From Epiperipatus broadwayi (Eukaryota; Onychophora; Udeonychophora; Euonychophora; Peripatidae), in contig JAQFVV010012535.1 in the NCBI GenBank assembly GCA_028023455.1, forward strand, positions 248,001 through 312,000: a stretch of 64,000 nt of DNA, given 5' to 3'. The notes below the pieces were generated by a model. The model saw only the letters and a list, made by a program, of their open reading frames with translations. It had not been told where the DNA came from and made no database searches. Shown here one piece after another: positions 42,200-57,240 of this stretch. Each line of letters opens with the position of its first letter. Position 1 is the first letter of the stretch. A program made the translations under genes and the position numbers.

Positions 42200-44670
42200 A
42201 TAATCTTTATGCAGGAAATGAAAAAAACATGCAGATGTGCTGATGTGATCAGAAATTCATGAGTTGAAGTCTGGCTCCCAAAATACCACTTTCACTTTCA
42301 CATTTTACATCCAGTCCTAACATTAAAAACATAAATCAAAATAAGACTCCAGATTGCACAGCAGGGAGGTGAAGATAAGTGAATTTAACCAACTGAGCCC
42401 ACTGAATATTGTCAAAATTATCTGCACCAAATTTGAGTATGACGTAAATATCAACTCTGTCAAGAATTTGATCTGAATTTCAAAACTTCAGAAATACTAC
42501 CTTAATTAAGAATTTGTTCTTGTGAGACCAAACACCAATCTCTGAATCAATAGTCTTGGGAAAACAAACATATTTACTAGAGTCATAATTAATGGTAGTT
42601 TCATGTTCAATGTATATAAGTCTCAAAACCTATCTACAGATGAATCCAAACTTAGTTCTTTCATTTATTCATCAATTATAATTGTATAGTTTAACTCACA
42701 ACATTTATATTAAAGTTATAGCTTTACTTCCAAATCTAGTAATGATTTGATTGCTTAAATACAGATTATAACCTTCATTTTGTTTATTTGTGCAAAACAA
42801 TTGAGTAATTTTTGCTCAGCCAAGTAAAAGAAATCACACAACCCTTACCTAACCTCTATAATCTCAGGATCCAGTGGTGTGGTGGTCCACATCCAACTAC
42901 TAAGAAAATTCTCCTTAAATTTTTAAAAGCCAACACTCACCAATCATCACTTGCATCAATTTTACAGTTCCTTTGATTCATTGAAATTCCTTTCTCACTG
43001 AAACCTAAACAAGACAAACTGGTGTATTTTTAATATTCACATGGAAAATGGCATAAACATAATTCCTACTTATGCCTTCTTCAGTCAAATGTTTAATGTT
43101 CTTAGTAAGTCAACTCACAAAAAGTTGATTCCCTGAGGTACTTCAAAAATCCTACATCTTTTTGTGAAATTCAAGGTGTGAAGAATTCTTTGAGAAATAT
43201 GTGGAAAGTAGAGATTCAGTAAAGGCAAATTTATTAATAAAATTACTTGATAGTTACAGAAAATCATGATACATCAAAACTGATAAAAAATGTTCCACCC
43301 AAGTAAAAAAATCTAGGAATTTCTTTTACAAATTGGTTGATAGGAAAAACTCATCATGCACAATTTATAAAGTTTCACCAGACAATATTTCAAATCACAT
43401 TAACCAGACAAGATGGGTTAGAAACAAATCTTTCCAAGTTCTGGAAATAGAATCCCTCTCCAAAAAGTGAAATCAACAATTGCAAATTCTACCTCAATCA
43501 ATGTTGATGTTTTTTCTGAAGAAGTGGTTAATGCCTTTGATATGACCAAAGCTTAAAGAATGGTAAGTGTGGATGATATCTCAAATGACTTTCTGAAACA
43601 TTTGGATGTTACAATATATAAATGATTTACCTCTTTAAATAAATATTTTGCAAACTCAATTGATCATAATTATTGCTATTCCTAAACCAAAAAAGTCATC
43701 AATTTATTAAAACATTTTGCTCTATTTTCTCCTCAGTGGAACTTACAAAAATTTGGAACACATTCTTCTGGCAAGACTACCATCAATCCTTGAATCTTTT
43801 TCCCTATAGAGCAGGGTGATTTTTGAACAGATTGTAACTGTTGTAATCACATTCTCTTACTTGCTCATCTTATAAAAGAAAGCTGTCAACTCCTTTACAG
43901 ACAGGTATAATTCATATTGTCCATAGCTTTGCTTTTGATAATATTTTGAGAGAGACTAATCTATAACTACATAAGTCATCAAATGCAGATCAACGTTAAC
44001 ACAATCGGCAAATATTCTCAAGCTTAGGAAATTTAGAGTTAATCTTGACTACAACATCAAGAAAACCATCTCATTTAAAAATCCATTTTCTACAAGGAAC
44101 AATGCTCTCCTCAATTCTTTTCAATTGGTATATAAATGTTAATCCTAACATGGTTTCAAAAAAAATAATATATGCTGATGACATTGCCATTGATTTCAGA
44201 GAATATATTTTCTGTTAAATTAAAAAAAACCTAAATGCTGATTTGAACGTTCTTGAGGATTGTTTTAATTTTTCGCACCACAAACCTAATTCAGAAAAAA
44301 TAGATTCCACTTGTTTTTATCTCAATAGAAATTTAGTCAAAATCTCAATGTTAATTTCTATAACTGCAAAATTACAAATCATTCACAACCAAAACTCTTG
44401 AAAATTAAATTGCATTGAACACTTTCATTTAATCCCCATCTTACACACATAAAGATGAAACTTGCCACCAAAAATAATACCATCTCCAAGCTTTTAGGCA
44501 CCACAAAAAGTTTCAATGCTGATATTCTTAAAAACATCTGACCTTGTATTTTGTTACTCTGAAACTAAGTACTGCTTTCCAGTATAGATCAGAGCTACAC
44601 ATACTAACTTAGTTAATACTCAGTTCAATAAATCTTTGTGTATTTTTTTGTCATTAATAAATTCCTCTGT
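42200..44670 (+). pseudogene. Jockey/CR1-type LINE ORF2, degenerate
   Basis: The RT part is recognisable in order: HILLARLPSILES near 43760 (family ..LI..RL.P.LE), FPYRAG near 43800 (family FR.GR.), and SFAFDNILRETN near 43925-43960 (motif A, DL..AFD.V.R). Next come LQGTMLSSILFNWYIN at about 44090 (motif B, LPQGSVLSPLLFN.YIN) and YADDIAID at 44172-44195, with both catalytic aspartates. STCFYLNRNLVK follows near 44308, with a tail near 44570-44610 (TKYCFPV). Stops and frameshifts are frequent. The endonuclease region upstream (42200-43000) is only inferred. Confidence 0.7.
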
Positions 44671-44685
44671 ATATATATTGTAACG

Positions 44686-46835
44686 ATCCGGAGAAAGTGC
44701 CTTAACATAATCTGCACTACAGGGCGCCATCTAGGCATTTGAACCTAGAAAAATTTATAAAGTAGGCAGATACGTAAGTCAAAAAAAAATTTTTTTTTTT
44801 TTAAATTTTGATTCCGGTCATTAGCCCAAGTCACTAGCTCAGGGAGTAGCAGAGATTTAATAATATAATATCTTATCTAATTATATTTCAATATTAAAAA
44901 ATAAATAAAATAAGCCACTGCCAGTAATTAACATACAAAAATTTATTTACGCACATATATATATATATATATAAAATTTAACATTATTATTTTAGTATGT
45001 TTATTTTAGATTTTAATTTGATTTTATAATTTAAATTTACATTTTAATTTTTATAATATTATAAGTTTACATTTTAATTAAGTTTGCACAGATAGATTTA
45101 TGAAAGTTTGTTTTATAATGTTGAGTATAGATCGGTTACATAGATTACACGGTTAAAAACATTTCAAAGTAAACATAAACGATCAAAATACAAAATCATT
45201 GATACCGTCAATTGCATAGGGAATACAAGAACCCCAATGGTGTTCATCATAAGACACCACATTAACACCAATAACTTAAAAGACATCCGAATAAATACAT
45301 TTTAGATACTCACCATAAGGTATCAGTATTTACCGAATGTCTATATATATTTTGATCGAATATGAAAACCAAAAACATAATCAACCAGAAACGAACCCAT
45401 GCAAGCGTCTATACCCAACTTAAATTTAATGCATCTTTATTTAGAGTGTTGAGTATGAATAGACTACATAGATTTGCATTTGAAAAGAAAATATTCAATC
45501 CTTGTTTAACCTTAGGCCAAAGGTTCGCAGTCAAACCAAACTTCAATCCATCTGATATATCGATGTGTTCAATGTAATACGAATACGGCAGCACAATTAG
45601 GTTAAGAGAAGAAACTGCTTCTCGTCAGATAGGAATATTACATCTATCAGACAAGAAGAGCAATAAAAAAAAAACTCCATCGAAAGGAACAGCGTTCTAC
45701 GTCTTATAATCCCTTCCATAGGCAAAACGGAAGTGTGCGGCGTATAATAGCGATTCTGCCCATAGCGAATCTCGTACTACATCTACTAATTACACCAATA
45801 TATCCAATCCATTGACCTAATTCAACTATGAAATGAATAACCTAAGATTACCCTCCCCTAATATAACTTTACAAATCTATATAGCCATTCACGCCCGACT
45901 TAAGTTTAATATTTATATAACTAGTTTAATGAAAACCAGAAATCATAATAAAACTTAAAGAACAAATAAATAAATAAATGGAAATGATTTTACAAAAGAA
46001 ATACATTAAATAAAATTATAACTAATTAATAAATAACGTTGGTCAGATAGGATTCTATTTCTTAATTATTTTAAATACGGAAAGTTTTTAATTTAATGTT
46101 CATAGTGTTTCAAAATGTTTTTAAAGTTCTTACGATTTTTTTTCAATGTTCCTCTTTATTCATTGCATGCCATTTGGAATCCACATTAAATCCCCCGATG
46201 ATCCTGTTGTCCTCAGTATAAGAAAAGCGATGTTTCATTTTTCCATTTTTATAACAACTGAAGGAATTGAAAGTGCGTCTTTCAATCCCTTCACCTCCAA
46301 CTCTCCGACTTAACACATCTCAGTCCTCTCTTAATAATCCTTAATAATTTCCAACTTTTCCTTTTATATTAATCTTAAGGATTGACTCAACATTACATCA
46401 TCGATGATGGTGGTCTTTTCGCTGAGGTCCGATTCCATAGGGATTTCTTTTTATTTGCTAAAAGTTTCTATTGTTTTCCTATCTGACCGTTGTTTATACA
46501 TTTAAATGCCCAAGGGCTTATTCACTTGGACTAATTAAAATAATCATTTCCATAACATTAATTAACCTGTTTTCCAAATCCAAAGATATATTTAAAGATA
46601 AATTTAAAGATATAATTTTATCTCCAAATCTTTTTACAATTTAGTTTTAAAATACTTTTTCTTTAATAAAGTTTTATTTTAATAATTTTTTTCCTCTGTG
46701 CGATTTATATATATACGAGTTTAAGGTAGAATTTATTTTCAATTTTTCTGTCTTAAAAAAAAAATTTTTAATGCGAACTTTTTATTTTAATGTTTAATAA
46801 TAAAAAAAAATAATGTAACGTCGTCTGTGCTCGTT

Positions 46836-46838
<3 letters not shown>
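44686..46838. mobile_element. CpG-containing insertion with TGTAACGA / TCGTTACA ends
   Basis: Begins TGTAACGATCCGG after TATATATAT and ends GCTCGTTACA just before a 70-bp (AT)n tract, so the termini are an inverted repeat (TGTAACGA) with TG...CA form. CpG dinucleotides are commoner than in the flanks. Internal features include a hairpin CTTCTCGTCAGATAG / CTATCAGACAAGAAG (about 45620-45658) and a GGTCAGATAGGA / TCCTATCTGACC pair (46042 and 46478). No transposase or gag-pol frame was seen. A long solo LTR or a non-autonomous DNA element are the options. Confidence 0.45.

Positions 46839-46839
<1 letters not shown>

Positions 46840-46909
<70 letters not shown>
46840..46909. repeat. (AT)n microsatellite
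   Basis: About 70 bp of AT repeat bordering the insertion at 44686-46838. Confidence 0.95.
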
Positions 46910-46910
<1 letters not shown>

Positions 46911-48436
46911 TCTCACATATCTTTCCTGTTAATCTCAGATCCAGGTAGATAAATATCAATGAATTTAATCCAATTAATTGAGCTTCCAAATCATGCAACC
47001 AATCTCATATTCATCAATCTTCCAGACCTCAGGCTAAAATTAAGTCAACCTTTCTGATTTGCTAGTAATTATCAGCAGCCACCCACATTAAATATTATCA
47101 GCATATGGATTCATAATTGGAATTACTCCAACATAAAAAACCACATTCTGATAGCTGATTCAACCCTCTGAATATTTTATTACATTTTAAATAAACTCCT
47201 GTCAAAGATTAATAGAATTAGAATAGACCAAGATAGATGTGATTATATGTTGCCCAAATGAAGATTTATGGATTCTCCAAACTGTAAGATGGGAAGATCA
47301 CATATGATGGTACAAATTAATAAGGAGTGGCTAGGTTATTAGACTTTTGTTGCTGTCTCTGCTGAACATAACTTGGAGGGTGCAACTCTTGTTTGGTTAA
47401 AAGCTGTTGGTGGCAAATTTTGGCATGCTAATACCATATGATAAATAATAATAATAATAATGGAAAAATGTATTTTTTTTTTTTGGGGGGGGGGGCATTT
47501 AATAGGGTAAAAAAACACATTAAAATATATTTTCATGCAAATGTATTTTGGAAAATATATCACAGGTTTCTTGGTTTTTGTAAAAGACAGTTTAGATATA
47601 AAAAAATAAAGACATATTGCATTATTCTACTATAATATAAACACTTTATATGGATTAATTTAAATTATATTAGTTGAAATAATATTTTCTTATTATCGCG
47701 TAATTAAAAGTAAATATATTAACAGTTGAAGAGAATCTTAGTTTCCATATCCAACAGTAGAGACAATATATATTTAAAAAGTAGTTGGATTATATAAATG
47801 CAGTTTTTGCAAATAGTTAATAAACTTTTTTATACTTCATATACATTATAATAAATACAAGTAAAAGAAAAACCTTTCACCATCATTTTATCTCTACAAA
47901 AAAATATACACAGAATGTGCAGGAATAAAAAGTTTTATATTAGGGCCAATCAAAAGCAAATAAAATATTTGAAATAATATGATTATCTCACAGCATTGCC
48001 TGTTATTTAGGCAGTTAATTTAAAGAATTAGCTAAGTAAACTTCAGAAGAAATGTATTTAATCTGCTCCACTACATACATACACAAAACAATAAGGATGA
48101 AGTAAAAATATACAAATATATATATATTTAATTTTATAAAAACGTGCTTAACATTTTGTTCAAACATTGGTTCATCTTAAAAGTAGTGTTTGCCTTATGC
48201 ACCATGTGATCAGCCCATCATATTCATGTACATGGTTATTTTTGTTAGTATAATTACTTTTATAGTTGTCAAACTTTTCATTTTTACACATTTGATGATA
48301 TTCTCTTTATATCAATACATTCTTTATTAATATTAATCATTTATAAAGCTAAATATTATAACACCATTTTAAATACATATATAAACTATAAATTGTATTA
48401 ACTGAAATACAGGCTTATTATACACCTGTATCAATA
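46910..48436. other. AT-rich sequence with short (TAA)n, T and G runs
   Basis: (AAT)6 near 47443-47460 is followed by a T11 run and a G10 run (about 47470-47495). No supported gene. The frames here are translations of these runs. Confidence 0.5.
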
Positions 48437-48544
48437 TATGTAATATATATAGTATATGAGCACAGAGTTTCACATGACCCACCACTCACCACTCTATCTC
48501 ATAATACTGATACACTTGAATATATATATATATATGTTGAAAAG

Positions 48545-48612
48545 ATAAATAATCACCAATATACGTATTTGATGTTAAACCGGCAATCATCAGTTGGTTC
48601 AGATTATCATCT
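48545..48612 (-). ncRNA. Hammerhead motif with G12 mutated (family 4)
   Basis: On the minus strand ACCAA pairs perfectly with TTGGT (stem Ia), and CTGATGA (48593-48587) is intact. Stem II TTGC/ACAT is weak. CAAA replaces GAAA (G12 to C). Stem III is the perfect palindrome ATACGTAT, followed by A17. Probably inactive through G12, but it shows the ancestral stem III was self-complementary. Confidence 0.6.
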
Positions 48613-48792
48613 CTACACATATATGCAATAAGTGCTCAGATATATATTAAGATAGCCCAACTTCATACTTTAATGGATAGGCTTCAATCCATTCTACACT
48701 CCAACTCTTCAACCATCCATCCATTGAAAATCTGATGATGGAATGCTATCTTAATATATATCTGAGCACTTATTGCATATATGCGTACAGAT

Positions 48793-48857
48793 GATAATCT
48801 GGATCAACTGATGATTGCTGGTTTAGCATGAAATATGTATATTGGTGATTATTTATC
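48793..48857 (+). ncRNA. Type I hammerhead motif with intact core (family 4)
   Basis: Stem Ib GATAAT (48793-48798) faces ATTATT (48848-48853). Stem Ia ATCAA (48803-48807) pairs with TTGGT (48842-48846, one G-U). CTGATGA is at 48808-48814. Stem II TGC/GCA closes a TGGTTTA loop after a U-U mismatch at 10.1/11.1. GAAA is at 48830-48833. Stem III is ATA/TAT around TG (48833-48840), with A17 at 48841. All core bases are present. The 10.1-11.1 mismatch would lower activity. Confidence 0.65.
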
Positions 48858-48958
48858 TTTTCAACATATATGTGTTCAAGTGTATCAGTAATATGAGATA
48901 GAGTGGAGACTGGTGAGTCGTGTGAACGTCTGTGCTCATATACCCTATATATTATATA

Positions 48959-52634
<3,676 letters not shown>

Positions 52635-53541
52635 AGTCATGTATAACAACAGAAATGTTATAAACTATGACATGTATTTATTTTACTCGGGTCATTCTAT
52701 CTTAAAACATTTATATATTGTAACCAGTTGTCTACATTACACAGTATTAAAAATAAAAAGATAACTGGCAGCTTGATCCTTGAGTTTATGTATAGAACTA
52801 ATTAATTAATGGAGAAAATAATATTTAATTTTTTCATTCATATTTTTTGTTATAATAATAATGGGTCTGAAATTAGTTGAATATTTAATTTTCCCTCCCT
52901 CATGATAGTAAGAACACGGTAGACAATTTTCTTAACATAATTGTCAAATTTTTTTTATCATAATATATATATATATTTTAATAAGTATTATAAATTGTCA
53001 ATGTGGGTAGAAGAAAGAGAAAATTATAAAATCAGATAAATAATTTATTTGTTCCCTCTTAAATAATTTTATTTAATTGCCAATTGTTTTTTTTTTTAAA
53101 AAAAATGTACTAAGAGAAAATTTTGCTTTTTTTAATAAGTTGTTTAATGGTATTTAATTTTGGCCTTTTAAAAAAGATAAAGTTTTGTGTTTAATAATAT
53201 TTTTAAAAAATAAAAATATATATAAAAAAAGATTTGAGTACTCTTGATAAATTTTATTTTTAATTAGACAGGGTTTTTTTCTTTCCTCTTTATCTTTTTT
53301 CAATGTAAAAATAAAATCATTGCAATTAGCTGATACTCTTGTTCTGTTTTATGCAATAAAATTTTTTTAATTAGCAAAAGATGTCAAGAATTTTACAATG
53401 TTAATTTAAATTTTTGACTTGTTTTTTAATGTTAATGCTTAAAGGAAAGAAATGGCTGAGCAATTGTGTTTGTAAAAATTTACTTAATTGATTATCAAAA
53501 TTATCATATTAGAGACAGATTTAATTTGCTTGTAAGCAAAA
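52635..53541. other. AT-rich sequence, nothing recognised
   Basis: Holds homopolymer A and T runs and no supported feature. Confidence 0.45.
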
Positions 53542-53727
53542 TTGTTGAATAATAGAAGTATGAATAAGTCAGAAAACCCAAGTGTCTGGCAGGAAGTGAT
53601 TCCTAACTTAGCTGTTGAAAAGAAAGCAGTCAAGAGAGCTAATCCAGCTGATGAAGAAGAAAAAAGCAGAAGTCTTCACCAAATTTCTGCATACTACAGC
53701 AGGAATCTCAAAGAAGATATTACATAG
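53542..53727 (+). CDS. Small uncharacterised open frame with coding-like composition
   Basis: 61 residues. It is more hydrophilic and varied than most frames in this window (SVWQEVIPNLAVEKKAVKRA, then NPADEEEKSRSLHQISAYYS), with better use of GC-containing codons. A later ATG at 53560 would give 55 residues. No family is recognised. No splice sites or partner exons were identified. It may be an exon or a transposon fragment. Confidence 0.25.
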   Translation: MLNNRSMNKSENPSVWQEVIPNLAVEKKAVKRANPADEEEKSRSLHQISAYYSRNLKEDIT

Positions 53728-56025
53728 AATAGCAGAATTTTAATTAAACTTTTAAGGTACTATGAATTTACTTATAAAAATAGTTTTTACAATAAGAACC
53801 ATGTGCTAAGTTATGAAAAACTTAGACATCAAATTTCTCCATGTAACCTATCTTCACTGGAATAAAAATGTACAGAAAAAAAGTTATCCCCTAATGTAAT
53901 ATGCAACCTTGATTTCAACCAAGAACATGAGTCTCCAACTATGTTTGTCTCACCTGGAAATTTTAGTGCAAAGAAATGAATAAAATTTGCCATATCTGAA
54001 CCTGGAATTAATTTTTTTTTAATGTTTTTCTCCTTTCATTCATTTTATCTCTTAAAAATTTAAGAAAATGTTAATTAAGCTAAATCAAAAATTGTTATTT
54101 CTGAATTTGAAAATATTATTTTTCAAACTCTTATTAATTTTTAAAAAAAAAACTTAATGAATTAAAATTAATATTTATGAAAAGAAATCAATTGGTTAAT
54201 ATAATATTTATGAAACTATATATATTTTTTGATGAAATGACTGTTTAAAATTTCATACTATTCTGTCAATTTTAGTTGTTAAAAGAGTGGTTTAAATATT
54301 TTTAGTTGTAATTTTTTTATTTTATCCAACTCCTGTTTCATATATTGCAGTGAGTGTGACTTTATTTTATGACAGCTTAGTGGTTTTATAATTTTTTTAA
54401 GTGATCCCAATAAAACTATTTATTTATAGTAGGATCAACCTAGAAATTATTTAAAGTGATTTATAATAATCTGTTTTATTTATGTATGTATCTCTTGCTA
54501 ACAGTAATAGTTTATAAAGGTCTTGATTTCTGAGCTACAATTTGTGCATAACAGTAAATTATATAGATTGGATGTTTATGTTTAGGGTTATGGACATGCA
54601 GTTGATCCTGATTAGTGTAAAGGGATATCCTTTAAAATCCATGCACTACATTTCATTATTTCTTTAGAAATTTAATTTATAGCATCCCAGTACATTAGTG
54701 GTCCTAAGTGAACAGAGCATTGATGATTGTCAGGTTATTTTTATGTATATCAGCATTAGTTGACTTATTTCTGTATTTTGATAAAGTAGCATATAAGTAT
54801 CTGCATCCAGATAATAATTGTCTGTATTCTTACCTTAGGTTTGGCAGTGGCTAAATAATTAACTTGGTTTATAGTGGTTCACTTTAAATTTCAGTCACTA
54901 TATTGACTATTGATTTATTTTTATTTTTGATCATTCATGATATAGTTAGTTCTGTGTTGATCTCTCATGCTCATTATATTAATTATCATTTTGTTTATAT
55001 TTAATTTTATATTTTGTTTATGTGGTATTATAATGGTTTTCCATCTCATTATAATTTATCCCAAATGTGAGACAAATGTTACAAATGGCTACCCAATTGT
55101 GAGCCCATGTAACATCAAATTTTCTGTTATTAACACCAAATTATTTCTTACTCTTTAAATTGATGACCCAACTGTAAGTCTGATGATGATCAAGTTCTGG
55201 TAATCAGTGACCACATAACATAAATGTCAGAAATATGATTGAAAAATAAATGTCTGTATTTTGATGCAGAATTTATTTGAACTGTATTACTGTCAAATAT
55301 AATTAGATTATAAATTATAAAATGGTAGTATTAATATTTATTTAATGATTACATATATTAACAGAAAATCAAGGTATGATTTTGGAGATCAGATTAAGGT
55401 TTTATCCTTTGAAATTTGTTTAGATATCCTTTCAGTTTTGGTGATGGATGAAAAGTTTTGTTGCTGACTTGATGATGCAATGTTTTTTTTGCAATTCCAT
55501 GGAGTGTTTTTTTTTTGGCATTGCTTCAACCCACTTTCAGATTTTCAGATTTTTTATTATATATCATGATCCAGTTAACATAATCCTGTGATAATCCCTA
55601 GCCTCTAAGGCTCCAAGAAAAGGAGCAAGGCAAAGTTTTATATTTTTCAGTCCCTAGGACTCAAAGGAGTAGGGCATTGCAAAGATTGTTTGCATTATTT
55701 TGGGTCATAGTAGATTGTAGTATCCAAGTTGAAATAGATCTTTAGCTGTGCATGCTGCAATGTGAATGTATAGTCCAATGGCTGGATTCTGTATCAATTC
55801 CAGAATTTCAAGTCATCAGATCTCTAAGAAAGATTTTAATAAAATAATCTTGACATGAACTTGTGTTTGTACATTTTCATATCCTTATAATAAAAATATT
55901 AAACAAATAAAAATTAGTGACACACACATGAACCAGATAGAATCAAGGAATAAATCAGGGGAAATAATTTAATGAAATAAAGACAGATATTGTGACAGTA
56001 ACATTTAAAGTAAAGTTGATTATGG
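53728..56025. other. AT-rich sequence, nothing recognised
   Basis: The frame at 54967-55158 is hydrophobic and of chance type. Two similar CTAGG(A)CTC-type blocks near 55595-55690 (CCTCTAAGGCTCCAAGAAAAGGAGCAAGGCAAAG and a diverged repeat) suggest a short local duplication. Confidence 0.4.
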
Positions 56026-56171
<146 letters not shown>

Positions 56172-56439
56172 TGTTCTAAATAAGGTGAAAGAATTCACAG
56201 AAGAGAAGGTGATGTTAAGCTTATTTTATGAGATATTAAAGCTCATATTTGCATATTCTGTGTAAAAAATAATTGAACAGTTTTTTTGAAGAGTAAACTT
56301 TTATTATAGAAAAGTATATGTTGACAAGAAGAAAACTGAAAGATGAAAACAGAATGTGGCCATAAAAAAGATCAGCAGTCATCTAAAGGAACACAAATAG
56401 TAAAGAATATGACTATATCAATCCAGTTAGTACAAATAT

Positions 56440-57240
56440 TTATAAACAGTCAAAAAAGAACAGAAGAATGAACCAACAAAGAGAAGAATATAATAAAAAG
56501 AGAGGTGAACAAAGACAAGAGAATAATAAAAAGAGAGACCAACAAAGAGAAGAAGATAATAAATAAAAAGTGGACACTAAAATCAAAACCAACAAAGAGG
56601 AAAAGATAATAGAAAAGTCACTGAAAGAGAAGAAGATAATAGAAAAGACCATGAAAGAGAAGATAATAAAAAGACAGACCAACAAAAGGAAGAAGACAAT
56701 AAACAAAGAGAAGATATTAAAAAGAGAGACCAACAAAGAGAAGATAATAGACAAACAGAAGAGAATAATAAAAACAAAAATGAAAAATAGAAAAATAACA
56801 AAAGAAATGTTGAAAAAAAATAAAAGTAGATATGCTGCAGAAAATGGATCAAGATAGTAAAAAGATGTCTAATGAAATAGCAGACTGACATGAACAAATT
56901 AGAGAAGTTCTGAATGAAGTGAGACAACGCAATGAAGAACAAGATGTCAAAATAAAACAGAGAAGTAATGAATAATGAAATAAACCAAGTGCAAGAGGCA
57001 ATAGAATTTGTGAATAATAAAAGACAAAGAAGCCTGGAATCTGTACCAGAAATGCTAAAGAGCCTGGTTCATCAAATTAAATTCCTGCAGATCAGAGTTA
57101 ATGATAGAATAACAGAAAGAGTAATCAAGTTGGAAGTTGATCATAGACAAGATGATCAAACTGAAAAACAAATAGCCATGTGGACATTGAAAAGAGAAGT
57201 ACTTGAAATGAAAATAAAAGAGGCAAAGATAGATAGATAG
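56440..57240 (+). pseudogene. Lys/Glu/Asn-rich coiled-coil remnant on a degenerate minisatellite
   Basis: 56450-56770 is a tandem repeat of about 27-36 bp units built on ACCAACAAAGAGAAGATAATA. It encodes QQREEDNKKRD-like heptads in one frame and KEKIIKRETNK-like in another. A cleaner open frame follows (56968-57240) with INQVQEAIEFVNNKRQRSLE and ends in TLKREVLEMKIKEAK, strongly predicted coiled coil by eye. It resembles the N-terminal part of LTR-retrotransposon Gag or a LINE ORF1. No enzyme domain follows. The minus-strand frames here are shadows. Confidence 0.35.

Larger units (their letters stand above)
48437..48958. repeat. Palindrome of HHR repeat family 4
   Basis: Arms of about 213 bp (48440-48652 and 48743-48955) are inverted copies around a non-palindromic centre of about 90 bp (48656-48742). 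Shared blocks include GTATATGAGCACAGA, CAAGTGTATCAGTA, ATATTGGTGATTATTTATC and CACTTATTGCATATATG. Each arm contains a hammerhead motif, transcribed outward. The sequence is unrelated to families 1 to 3 outside the core. Confidence 0.85.
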
